Both the position numbers and the translations under genes were made by a program. This document shows, in pieces, positions 27,520 through 38,805 of a DNA stretch of 64,000 nt. The first letter of the stretch is position 1, and the number at the start of each line of letters is the position of its first letter. Location of the stretch: contig NC_089272.1 of the NCBI RefSeq assembly GCF_963678975.1, positions 62,260,574 through 62,324,573 on the forward strand, given 5' to 3'. The stretch is from Dysidea avara (lineage: Eukaryota > Porifera > Demospongiae > Dictyoceratida > Dysideidae). The notes under the pieces were generated by a model. The model made no database searches and was not told where the DNA came from. It was given only the letters and a program-made list of their open reading frames with translations.

Positions 27520-29167
27520 TCAACTTTCACCCACAGACTGGCATTGTAAAGCTTCTAAAAGTGTATTCCAAGATTTCTCTGTGTCAGTGTTATTAAACCA
27601 TTCTGTAAACATCATCAAACAAGCTATTTTGCTGTCATGATTGCCATGTTTTATGTTGGTCAGTTCGTTCTGGTCAACACCAAGTTGGACACCCATCAAA
27701 TACCACTTAGCAGCCATATTAGTAATCGCCATTTCTGCAATGTTTTTAATGTCCAGTGAAACTGAAGAATGTCCTGCATGGTGATATATGTAGAGTGACG
27801 TACATACCAGTTGACAGTTAAAAATTGAATTGGTGTTTATTGTCTTGCTTGATATTTACCATTCATGTCCTGGATTATGGCACTCTTCCATTTAAAATAT
27901 CTACCATAATTATACATTATAGGATTTGTACAATTAGATAGTAGAGCATAATCCAGGCAGTTAGGTATAAGGTATTGAAGTATCACTTATTACATACATT
28001 ATGCTAGTATACAAGTCTCAACACCTTGATACCTAGGAAACTATATTATATTACACACTGTGTCATATTTATTGCACATTCACCTACCAATTGAAAGCTG
28101 ATGTGTTATTGTACTGGTGCTGGCTGTATCTGAGAATAGCTGACTATCACAAGAGTGCTATAGGTGTCATGTGGAAAAAGACACAACTAATTTTGACTAT
28201 CATAACCCCATACATAACTATGCCATGAAATAACTATGACTTTACCATGAAGAGTTAAATTGTCCCCATGGAATGTACCATGTAAGTCATTTCATGGTAT
28301 ACCATGGATTGTTTCATACGCTATGAAATGCTTATGCACATCAGAATTTCATGACATTTTCATTGCATGTGAAATATAATTAGAACTTCACAAATCATTG
28401 TGTTACTACGTATTAAGAAAATTTATGTGTTTGTCAGATCATTTCACGGATTTTTTTTTGTAATTCATGGTATGGATTAATGTTTTTAATTACTGCAGCA
28501 CAAACTGATAACAAAAAGTATCACAATTGTTCAAGTTGACAAATGTGATATTAATTAAGACTGATTTTTAAGTTGCATATTTGTAACCATGCATGCATAC
28601 ACTGTCTCCAGTAATACAGTACACTTGTTATAGGAAACTTCCACTATAAATATACATTTTAAGCCCAACATGCAGGGTATGTTAATTAATATGCAGGTGC
28701 ATGAGGTCAGTTCTTAATTGTGAGTGTCACATTGCACTATGTAGCTGCAACCAAGAGTGAATAATCACTCTTGCTGCAACTGATAAGATAATTAAGTATT
28801 ATCGTATAATGTGTTATATACCTCTTGAAATTCATTTTGTGCACTGGCCAACTTTTTATATGTGGAAATCAGTTCTGTGTAGATCACATCATGTCCAGTG
28901 CCAAGGGTGGATTGTTGCAAGCAGGATAAGAAGGACTAGAACCATTGTTTATGTTTTCTAGGTAAAGGGTGCACTAAATAAGCTGCTTTTTCATTATGTG
29001 TCTTGTTTTTGTTGAGTAAAAATTGACCATCAGCATTCATAAGTAGCTTTTCAGAGCACAATAGTGGGTGAAGGGCTTCAGCATCCAGCTTTGCACCTAC
29101 GATTGGACGGCATTGTTTCAATGCCTTTTTCTTTATCTGTTCACCACCAGTAGTATCTGTATCGGTC
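27520..29167 (-). pseudogene. Copy C: CARD-DEATH remnant of the adaptor family
   Basis: Three minus-strand exons match the last three of copy B in order and phase: CARD 29167-28822, mini-exon 28157-28088 (70 nt) and DEATH 27773-27520. Splice sites are intact. The CARD reads through LHPLLCSEKLL and LPRKHKQW, then meets TAG at 28938-28936 where copies A and B have Gln or Trp; after it the frame resumes with SFLSCLQQSTLGTGHDVIY. The DEATH exon also stops eleven residues before copy B does, at the position of a Cys codon (TGC to TGA). No PH or PTB exon exists upstream; that space holds GACCCGG-type transposon copies and then the divergent kinase gene. Most likely a 3'-end duplication decaying as a pseudogene. 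A DEATH-only or readthrough product cannot be excluded from sequence alone. Confidence 0.8.
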
Positions 29168-29266
29168 CTATAATATGTAATAGAGTTACGTAATAATGTA
29201 ATGTCATGATGTGACATGATGTAATATGATTAATTTATGCATATATTAGAGTGTACCTGTAACAAC

Positions 29267-30165
29267 GTTGAAACCGGGTCACTACTGCTGACCCGGATGA
29301 CCCACTGACCCGGATTTGACCCGGATGTGACCCGGATTAATTAAAGTCGAGATGTGTTTCGGCTAGTCTCGAGCGAGCGAACGAGTCTACATTTTGAGCG
29401 TTTGATTCGTGTTGAGTAAATATTGCAACATCAGCCTAGCTAGCTGTAGGTTGAAGACAAAAAAAAAAAAAAAAAAAAGGTCTTCACCTACAGTACTGAC
29501 AATAGCTACCCCTCACCATAGATTTTTTTTTCTTTTTCCCGGGCTTGATGGACTGCCCTTTCCTACCACCCCCAGCACAGATTGCAAGTGCTGGACAACT
29601 GAACAAAATTAAGCAAAAAAAAAACAAAAAAAACCCTCACCATAGATACCAATGTTGAAACCGGGTCACTACTGCTGACCTGGATGACCCACTGACCCGG
29701 ATAGCAATCCAGGTTAGACCCGGATAGCAATCCAGGTTAGACCCGGATAGCAATCCAGGTTAGACCCGGATGTGACCCGGATGTGACCCGGATTAATTAA
29801 AGCCGAGACGTGTTTCGGCTAGTCTCGAGCGAGCGAACGAGCTACATTTCGAGCGTTCGATTCGTGTTGAGTAAATATTGTAACTTCAGCCTAGCTGTAG
29901 GTTGAGGACCCACCCCCCCCTCCCCCCCCCCCCCCCCAAAAAAAAAGTCTTCACCTACTGACAATAGCTACCCTCGCGTATGTTGGTAATGCGATAAGTG
30001 GGGGTGGCTCACGAAAGAGCTACGCGATAGCGTTTCTCCTTATAAGTTTCCACGTCGTCAAACGAACAATTTCGTTTCTCACGTGATCCATTGTAAACCG
30101 GGTCAGACCCGGATGACCCGGAGAAAATGTGACCCGGATGACCCGCGACCCGGTTTCAACTCTGA
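29267..30165. mobile_element. Two GACCCGG-rich TIR elements in tandem
   Basis: Each starts GTTGAAACCGGGTCACTACT; the second, at about 29653, runs to GACCCGGTTTCAAC at 30165. The first is cut off at about 29652. Multiple GACCCGGAT direct repeats lie at the ends, and a 23-bp unit (GATAGCAATCCAGGTTAGACC plus) is repeated three times at 29696-29768. Interior holds a poly-A/poly-C tract and a TTAATTAAAG(C/T)CGAGA block. A third copy at 38364-38805 is inverted. Confidence 0.75.
29524..29637. mobile_element. Small poly-A retroposon inside the first GACCCGG element
   Basis: A roughly 110-bp insert starting in T/C and ending in an A-rich tail is flanked by the direct repeat CCCTCACCATAGAT (14 bp). 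The copy at 38.4-38.8 kb carries the unoccupied site (TCTATGGTGAGGGGTAG at 38552-38570). Confidence 0.72.
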
Positions 30166-30379
30166 CCTGTAATATAAATATTGTGTACTGTAGAGTTAGT
30201 TGCTATTGTGTGCTTTCAGTTATTGATTAATGCTTACATAAATTAGTGATAGCATAAAAGTGAGTGCGACTCAAGCCACATCTGCAGTCTTGGTAGTAGC
30301 TAAAAAGAAAATCTGTTGAGTTCGCTGAGCGGGTTAGCTGCTGATTGTCCAGCGTGCAGAAAGTTATGGGTCAGCGAGT

Positions 30380-33300
30380 ATGTCATGGGAATGGGATGTT
30401 GTGATACCAGCACCCCAGGTTGCCGTGATGCCATGCAGTCGCATCGTCCAGTTGTGTGATCGATCACCCAACGACGACCTTGACTCCCATGAATTCGACA
30501 GTCATTCAATTTATTTGTTCCCAAACTTGGTGCGTGGCACTATTCGATTCATTTGCTTCAGCTACCCACTCTTGAAAGAGTATTTGCTTCGTGTTTGCAT
30601 GAACTGGCTGACGATTTGGACAATTGTTCCCCAGAAATTTGGAGGCGCTGGTGGTTGTGATAATCGATTAAAGATACCTCGTACAAAACAACAAAAGACG
30701 TTAGGCTACAGCTATACAGTGTTGGAATTATCTGAAGTGTTTTTTGCGAAGTACAGTGTTGGCAGTGGTATTGATCTATTTTGTCGTATTGCTAGTATTG
30801 TACTTTTGTTTTTAGCGATTAAGCTATTGACATGGGCCTGGAAAAGATACAATGTTGGACTAGACAGTCTCTTTGAACATATGACACTCAACGTACCAGT
30901 GGAGTATGAGAACGATGTGATAGCTCTTGATGAGAACCAGTGCAGTGATTGTTTCAGAACATCTAGTGAGTGGCACTGTGATGAGCCTCAACCTCAGCCT
31001 CAACAGTTTTTACGTGGAGACAAGCCCCTTAACAAACAGTCTTTAACAAATCAGTTACACAGCAAGTCATTTCTCAGTGTTGATAGTGGAAGGAGCTATA
31101 ATGAAACCACCGTGGGTTCATCTGGTTATGGTTCGAGTGTAAATTCTAATTATAGCCAAAATACTTTCAAATCCCAGATAGTTGGTTTGCAACATTCAAA
31201 TCTTTCAGGGATTGATAGTGTCCCTGATAAGGCAACTGACAGCGTGCAACTTAACAAACTACAAAATGCACTAGATAACACTGCAACACGTCATAGCTAT
31301 AGAGAACCATGTGTGTCTCTTGGCCATCATAACCAACGAATTACAAATAATTGGGATCCACCTGCAAATGTCAGGAAGAAGGAAGAAACAGTTCGTGAAC
31401 CTGTAACTAAGTCAGGATACAGCAAGCCAACATATGCAGTACTTATAGGGAACACTGTGACAGTATATGATACAAGTAGATTTGCATCACTACCAAACTA
31501 CAGCAAGTTTATGGTGAAGGAGAGACAAAGAGATTCTTTTGGAGTAACTAGAGTGAAGCTAGCATTGAAATATTGTGAAGTGAAAGAAGAGAAAAGGTAA
31601 TAAATACATTACAAGAAGGCTCTTGTATATAATCTTACACAACTCATCATGCATGTAATGGTAAAGTCCCAGGAAACATGAATAGAGTTGCAGAGTGATT
31701 ATGTAAAGGGAGTGGCTGAGGGAAACCTTACATACATCATACATAATGTGGTAATGCTGTAGTCCCAGGGAAAGTGTTATTGTTATACTATGGCTTTGTT
31801 ATGCACATTATGTTATAGTTAGCTATATCCCGGTACGAGGGTGATATCATTGTTATTACACGAGTCCGAGGCGGAGCCGAGGACGAGTGTAATAACAATG
31901 ATATCATCCGAGTATACGGGATATAACTGTTTTATATCCCAGTGCGCGGGAGTGCGCAGAAGTTTGCGGATAGTAAATTAAGTTCCGGTTTGAGTTCCTG
32001 TCACTGTGCTCAATATTTCGTCCGAATTGTGTGGAGATTCTACTTCGTAGCCACAAGAGAGACCTTACATACTGCCTACAAACTGTAACGAAGGGCGGTG
32101 TTATGAAGCAGCGGTTCCAGGTACGATTCGCCTTTGTCAGAAATTGGTATAGTGGTGTCGCGTGTTGTGCAAGAGAAAAATAAAGACCAACAAGTGGCTA
32201 CCATAGTCCAAGATAGAACGATGAAGCTAGAGGAAGTTAGTTCTTCACCATAGTGGCCGTTGGGAGTGGTTGCTGGAGCGAAAATCGTCACGTACTATTC
32301 TTGACATTTGTTAAACTATCGTATTGGTAACTTGTAGTGTTATTGTGTAAAGGATTAGCTAACAGTTTTCTAGATTTAGGGAGTGTATAAACAGTGGAAT
32401 GGACTACTGGAATGGTGGAATGAATTTTTTAAAAGTTCAATATCATTTTTTACATCCAAATAAGTACAACTCCTCCCCTTATGTAAGCAAATAAATAGGA
32501 TTCCCCTTGAAGTCAGCTTATTTAGCATAATTCACCTCACCATAGACAAAGTTTACCAATGTAATGATGTAAAGTCAGTTATGAACATGCACAATAGCAG
32601 TTTATTGGGAACATCAAGAAGACTCCTGACTTAACCCTTGTTCCCAAATGATAAAAAGTTAGCTAGCTAGTTGATTGCTTGTAAAAGTACATTCACTGTA
32701 TAATGGTATTCATTTATTATCAACTTTACCAGTTAGGCACTGGAGGACAAACATAGAAGGCAGAGCCTGTATGAGCTGTTTACCATTAACCTAGAAACCT
32801 AAGTGAAAATCTTTGGGAAAAGTGAAATGCGACTATCTTGTAAGCATTTACAATGAGCCTTTTCCACAATTATGTCAGAACAAAATTTAAGCCAAACTTC
32901 ATTGTGGCAGTGCCATGTTGCACACTGAACTGAACCACAGTTAGTTTCAGACAATTAATAAAGTATTGAGTTATAAGTCATACAAGTGTTGTGGTGAGGA
33001 AAAGTATGCTAAAAGAGCTGACTTTGAGGGGAATCCTATTTATTTGCTTACATAAGGGGAGGAGTTGTACTTATTTGGATGTAAAAAATTATATTGAACT
33101 TTAAAAAATTCCATTCCAGTATTCCACCATTCCAGTAGTCCATTCCACTGTTTATACACTCCCCTAGATTTAGGTAGTTTTAAGAGCTGTATTGGTGTGT
33201 TTTGTATCAATATTTCCTTATTTGGCTCTTTGTTCCATTGGTAAACAATGCCTTGCGCGGTTATTATGATGTCACGAAAGAGACTGAGTGGCTCCGCAAC

Positions 33301-36300
33301 AGGGTGATAAGTTAGTTATCACTGGGTGATAACTAATATATTGTACAGTAGCAGCGCCGCTCTGTCTAGCTGTATGGTAGTTATAACCCAGCTCGGCGCT
33401 TTGATACTCCCACGCACTGGGGTTTAAATGGTCTTGTAAGGCTGCATGTGAATGTATCACCCTTTTCATATAGGAAATGACTAAAACACGGAAAGGACTG
33501 GGAAAACGGACTGGGAAGAACTTGCCTGAAAACGTTTTTGGCCATAGAAATTCACTGTATAGCTGCTAGAAAGAATATAACACGCAACAATGACCTGAAA
33601 CAAACCTCTGAACTGCTCTGAACACGATGTCGAAGTGTACTCAAGCCGATACTAAGCCCTGCGCTTAAAGATAGTCTGATAAATCCATTTTGTGTTTAAG
33701 TAAAAAGCACTCTTTCCGTTTCGCATTTGTAAACAAGAAGCTTTAAACCTGTTAAGACACTATGTTACTTGGATTTCGTGGTCTGGTTTATTGCTGCAAT
33801 TAGTTTGACGGCTGATCTTCAGTTTTACAGGTGATAGCCGGGCTTCGTGGTGAGACCACGTTGTATTTAAAGGCACTGGCTACTATAAACCCATATTCTG
33901 TGGTGATGGGCTGGCTCCGTTATAGTTTGGGGTTTTCCTTGCTCTGTTCTTCAGTTATGTGCATCAGGGGATCACGCTCAATATCCAAGTGTCTGTGTGT
34001 GCCTCCAGCAGTTGATCTTGCTGTTGCTGAGGGGCACCTGCCTGCCCAATGAACCCTGGGCATGCTGTAGGTTCTGTGTAGGTTCTTTTCTGTAGGTTAT
34101 AATTTTTCAAATATTTTCTTAGCATTCTATAGAGATGTGTGGGAGGAAGGGAGTGCCATTAGGGCCGGAGGATAAAAACAAGTAAAAAAAAACTGGCTAC
34201 TATAAATACAGTCTGTGTTATTTTGTTTGTTAAACAACAACTTTGCTGTCACAGGCGCTCACACTGGCAGACTGGCGCTTTGTAAGTTATCCCAGGGTTT
34301 AATGGCGTCCAGAGGTTTGTTTAAGGCGGTTGTTACGTGTTATATTCTTTTTAGCAGCGATATAATGAGTTTCTATGGCAAAAAAAAAATTCAGGGAAGT
34401 TTCTTCCAGTCCGTTTGTGAGTCCGTTTTCCCAGTCCGTTCCGTGTTTTAGTCATGTCCTTTCATATGGTCACTTTAAACCAAGTTGTGTCAACCCTAAA
34501 GCAGTAGGGTTGAACATGGTGGGTTGAATTCACTTTATGGCTTCAAAAGCGAGTTGTGTGAATACAAAAAATGCTTAGAAGACAATTATCACTCATCATG
34601 TGATGATAGCTTATGAACAGAAACTGGGTTGACTTTTGGGTGTCCATGTGAAAATGGTGTAAATTTTTATAGTGATCACTTACCACAAGACAAAGTAGAG
34701 AAAGATGGAATTTGGAGAGAACATGAGGAGGAAGATAATGGAAGTGATGAAAGGATGCATTTTCGAGAGAACACTAAAAGCACAGGCTTCATCATATATA
34801 CTGTAGGTTTAGTGTTCTAAAAGTTGCTGAATGTCATTCGTTTGAATATATATTAGTGTGACAAAAGATTTTGTGGCAGTATAAAATATCCATTACCCAC
34901 TGAAAGAGCTACTGATTCTAAGATAGGTAAAGGCGGCAATGGATTTGTCTTTACTATTTACCATGAAAGAAAGCAGTATGCTGTGAAAAAGGTTGGTACC
35001 AATGGTTGCTAATCATGATATAAAACAACCATCATACTTTCTTTTATTTTTCTATAGACTGTTTACCGTTCCAATGAAGTCAATGTCCACTCAGCACTGA
35101 ACCATAAAAACATTTTACCTCTTTTGGCTGTACTAATGGGAGAGAGACATGAACGTCATTCAGGAAGGTTTTACTGTTTTCATTTCATGCCCAAAATGGA
35201 TTATGACTTAAGACAAATATTATCTGCCAGAGAAGTTGGTTGCTTAAAACACTTTTACAATCACTGCTCGAAAGAAATTGAAAAATGGCAAAGAGGTTTT
35301 AACAATATAAAGTTTATACTTGCTGGGACACTTGAAGCTCTCAAATATCTTCATGCTAATGGTTATGTACATAGAGACGTGAAAGGTAAATGACGTCAGA
35401 TGTATAGAAACTGAAATGACAAATCTGTTACATGTTTTACACAGCCAGCAACATAATGATCAAGATGAGATGCAAGTGTAATCCACTCTACTGTAATTGT
35501 AGTTCAAAGTTCCAAGTCAAACTTGGAGACTTTGACTCTGCTGGTACTGTACCAGGACTTGGTATAAAAGAGCCTACTGACCAGATGATCAAGTTTGCCT
35601 CCATCCTGCCACTAGGAACACCAGGGTATCGGGCTCCTGAGGTGATGCTGTGCTTGTAGTGTTGTAGTTGGTTGATAAGTGTATTAACTACAGGTATCCA
35701 TGCACATCACCCTATCAGGACCTTATGAAACACTGTACACATTTGCAGTTGACATGTGGTCATTTGGATGTCTGTGTTTGAATATTTGTATTGGGAAGAC
35801 TGCAGCTTTGAAACAAAGGGAAGAAGCTTCTTTATTGTTGTCCAGAACTCATCCATGTGGTACCGAGCTATGGGAGAGGACAACTAAAGTATGTTATTAA
35901 TGAAATTTTAAAACACGTACATCACATACTATACCATATAGCATATTTTTCTCAAGAGAACTTTAATTTTGCTTTTTAGAAATTAAAATTTGCAACATGT
36001 TTCATCACGTGTGGTATGTTGTTTGTCAAGTTTTGTTTGTTTCTTTACCAATTATTGTTGGACAGCTGTTATGCTACCCTGTTTCCTGGCGAAATTCAGA
36101 CGGCTGTGTAAATTCATCACAGATACAGGAAACATGGCTAACTTTCAAACTGCTTTCCATCCCATATGCACAAACACTTATTATAATAATAAGTAATAAA
36201 TCTGTGTGAGAAAGTTATTATCGTGAATTTGTCACCTTGCGAGATTAAGTGTCACATGATTTTATTTTCATAAGTAAATTATTTATCTGTGAGAAAAACC

Positions 36301-36521
36301 TGCTATATGGTAGTTTGCACATTTAGTTGGTATGTATCTTGTAAGTGCTACATATAAGATAATCTATGTATTCTTAATAGATCAAGGAATTACAAAACAC
36401 ACAGCCATTTACTACTGAAAAGGCATTTGTCACTCTGGTTAGCAGCTGTTTGCAAGTGAATGGTGAAGATAGGCCTTCAGCAGTGAGTGCTTTAGAAACA
36501 TTCAATAAAGTATGGAATTAA
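30380..36521 (+). CDS. Single-pass membrane protein with C-terminal protein kinase domain, 780 aa
   Basis: Exons 30380-31596, 34673-34802, 34857-34991, 35058-35385, 35445-35641, 35694-35888, 36381-36521 total 2343 nt in one frame. An in-frame stop precedes the ATG. A hydrophobic helix at about 131-153, followed by WAWKR, suggests a membrane anchor; no clear signal peptide is seen. Residues 160-450 are Ser/Asn/Gln-rich, then acidic. The kinase begins near 470: glycine loop GKGGNG 473-478, AVKK Lys about 493, HRDVKASN 599-606, DFD at 632-634 instead of DFG, GTPGYRAPE ending 669, DMWSFG near 689 and a late DRPSA motif. An insert between catalytic loop and DFD holds a CKCxxxYCxCSS cluster. Lys, HRD Asp and Asn are present, but DFD may alter Mg2+ handling. 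The junction of exon 1 to exon 2 spans 3.1 kb of nested transposons and is the least certain part; exon 1 could be a separate gene. Subfamily not assigned. It sits head-to-head with copy C. Confidence 0.82.
31816..31930. repeat. Long hairpin with GAGGCGGAGCC centre
   Basis: Left arm from about TATATCCCGGTACGAGG through TGATATCATTGTTATTACAC pairs with GTGTAATAACAATGATATCA and CGGGATATA on the right; the centre is CGAGTCCGAGGCGGAGCC. Likely a small transposon, at the left edge of the transposon cluster in the kinase-gene intron. Confidence 0.75.
31938..33422. mobile_element. TIR element with CCCAGTGCGCGGGAGT ends, hosting a second element
   Basis: CCCAGTGCGCGGGAGT at 31938 pairs with ACTCCCACGCACTGGG at 33406-33421. 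Flanks show no convincing duplication. About half its length is the 785-bp element at 32379-33163, so the original was about 700 bp. Confidence 0.6.
32379..33163. mobile_element. 785-bp TIR element with 9-bp target duplication
   Basis: Starts GGGAGTGTATAAACAGTGG and ends with the complement; arms of about 140 bp pair almost completely. Flanked on both sides by CTAGATTTA (32370-32378 and 33164-33172). A 9-bp duplication fits Mutator-like elements; no transposase is encoded. Confidence 0.87.
33472..34460. mobile_element. 989-bp TIR element with 7-bp duplication
   Basis: AGGAAATGACTAAAACACGG and CCGTGTTTTAGTCATGTCCT form terminal inverted repeats differing at one position. Both flanks carry TTCATAT (33465-33471, 34461-34467). 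The interior is GC-richer and has short open frames on the plus strand (33831-34052, 34215-34451) without recognisable domains. Confidence 0.82.
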
Positions 36522-37084
36522 ATGACTACCAACTGAGCCAAGGCTGTACGTTGCTATGCACTGAATAAGATTGCATTGAAGAGGCACGAAAAAGACACAC
36601 AAGGCATAGTAGCATGGTTTAAGGCAATTGTAAATAATGACTATGGACTCTAAACTTATACAGTGACAGACTGTGCAATGAGGAGGCACAAATTTCACTG
36701 AGTATAAGCATATATCTAAGTATATACAAGCATTAAGCAGTGTGCTGGCATAGCTAACAGATACTTGTACATATATGACAGTATACATCATCTATAATGC
36801 ACAATACATGTGACATTTAACCTTCTGCTTTATTTAGTATAATTAACACACAACCTGATAATTTTAATTGCTTTAATTTTGTTTGTATGTACAAGTAATT
36901 AGTGGTATGGTTTATTTCCATTTTATAACATTTATAGCAGACATAATTCATGTAAATTGTATTTTTCTGGTATTGTAGCTACTATTACATCATGTTTTTC
37001 TACAATTTGCATTGTATGGATACCAAACACTCTATGTACCAATCCCTGCTTCAAGTTTATTTAAACAGCTGTATGTCTAAGCAT

Positions 37085-37450
37085 GCACCAACTGTATGGG
37101 CTGTGTCTGTGGGCAACTATTATTTGTCATTTTCATCAATGATCTTCCAGAGAGTATTCACTCTTCTGTTTGCTGATGATACTAAATGAGCTCAGATTAT
37201 CAACTCATTCAATGACATAAACCAACTTCAAGAGGACATTAACAACTCACTCTGGAGCTGCAAAATTAATATATATTCCTTTTCAACGAAGCTGAATTTA
37301 TTCATCTATACAATTCTGGCCAAGAGCTTAATTCAACTACCGGTACTCCATACAGGGTCAATGGTAAAGAAATTCTCCCAAAAGAAATTGCACAAAGACC
37401 TCGGTATTACCTTTAGTGACGATCTCCAATATAGTCAGATATATATAAGA
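37085..37450 (+). mobile_element. LINE reverse-transcriptase fragment (CR1/Jockey-like)
   Basis: Interrupted reading frames on the plus strand give FINDLPESIHSS, then LFADDTK (the RT catalytic box), a following INSFNDINQLQEDINNSLW segment in another frame and KDLGITFSDDLQYS. This order is that of CR1/Jockey-clade non-LTR retrotransposons. Frameshifts and loss of both flanks show a dead fragment. Confidence 0.75.
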
Positions 37451-38363
37451 TCTGATTGCAGGGAAAGCCTACTAAACCCTGGGACTTTTCTATTCAGTGA
37501 CGATTTTAGACCTGACCTACAGGGGGAAGTAGGGAACAGCATATATAACTATTATTATTTGGCTGTAGTATAAAGTAGAATTTCTGGGGGTTGCACCCCC
37601 AGAAGCTGCAGCAATTTAAAGGCTTGAAAACAACCTAAAAGTTATGTTAAAAACATGTAAAATGCTAAAAATAACAATGTCAATCTATACTGCAACTTTT
37701 TCCCAAGATTGTTTAAAAGTTATTTCAGCAGGGGGGGGGATCGCCTATGTCTCTATTGTACCTTTAGGACAAAACAATATCCTAGTGAAAAACAATGATT
37801 TCCTTAGTCAGATCTCAGTTGCTCTATTCAGTTATCAGCTATGGAATCAAGGGCATACTCACATTGAACTGATAATTTACCCTGCACCTTTCATACTGTC
37901 TGTCCCTGTTATCAATGCTCAGCCATTCCAGTTACAACTATATAATTCCCATACTTTTAACACAATCAACTCTGATCAGTGACTCAACCCAACTTATTTG
38001 TAATTCACTCATACACACACTGTATGTATATCTGCTTGTAGTTTGATTTGTTTTCAGGCTACAGAACCATCGAGTCCTGTATACTTTCAGATTTTATGCT
38101 GTGAAAGTTTGATAGATAAACAAATATTTTAGACTGACTGTAGGATGAGAACCTGGTTGTACTAAGTTGTAGCTTGACTGCTCTACTATTGATTAGAGTG
38201 ACTGTTCTTATATTAGGCTTTATAGCACAAGTGTTCTATTAGAATATCTCAATCACTTGCTATAGATCAATTCAAAAGTAAAAGTGTTGTTGGAGGTTTA
38301 ATAGCTAAAATGGGTGCTAGTTTAGATCCGCCACTGAAGTAAAACCCATCATGTGCATACCTC

Positions 38364-38805
38364 TTACAATTTATCCGGGTCTGACCCGGATTGGATCACG
38401 TGAGAAATGAAATTGTTCGTTTGACGACGTGGAACTTATAAACGCTATCGCGTAGCTCTTTCGTGAGCTACGCCCACTTATCGCATTACCAACATATGCT
38501 CAGCCACGCCTATTTGTTAGTAAGTGCAGTATGTAGTACGAAACTGAGGGTATCTATGGTGAGGGGTAGCTATTGTCAGTAGGTGAAGACCTTTTTTTTT
38601 TTTTTTTTTTTTTGGTCTTCAACCTACAGCTAGGCTGAAGTTGCAATATTTACTCAACACGAATCAAACGCTCAAAATGTAGACTCGTTCGCTCGTCCGA
38701 GACTAGCCGAAACACGTCTCGGCTTTAATTAATCCGGGTCACATCCGGGTCAGTGGGTCATCCGGGTCAGCAGTAGTGACCCGGTTTCAACGTTGGCCTA
38801 CAAGC
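38364..38805. mobile_element. GACCCGG-rich TIR element, inverted copy
   Basis: Starts ATCCGGGTCTGACCCGG and ends GACCCGGTTTCAACGTTG. The interior shares the GTGAGCTACGCCCACTTATC, poly-T and GTCTCGGCTTTAATTAA blocks with the pair at 29.3-30.2 kb, in reverse order. Confidence 0.8.
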
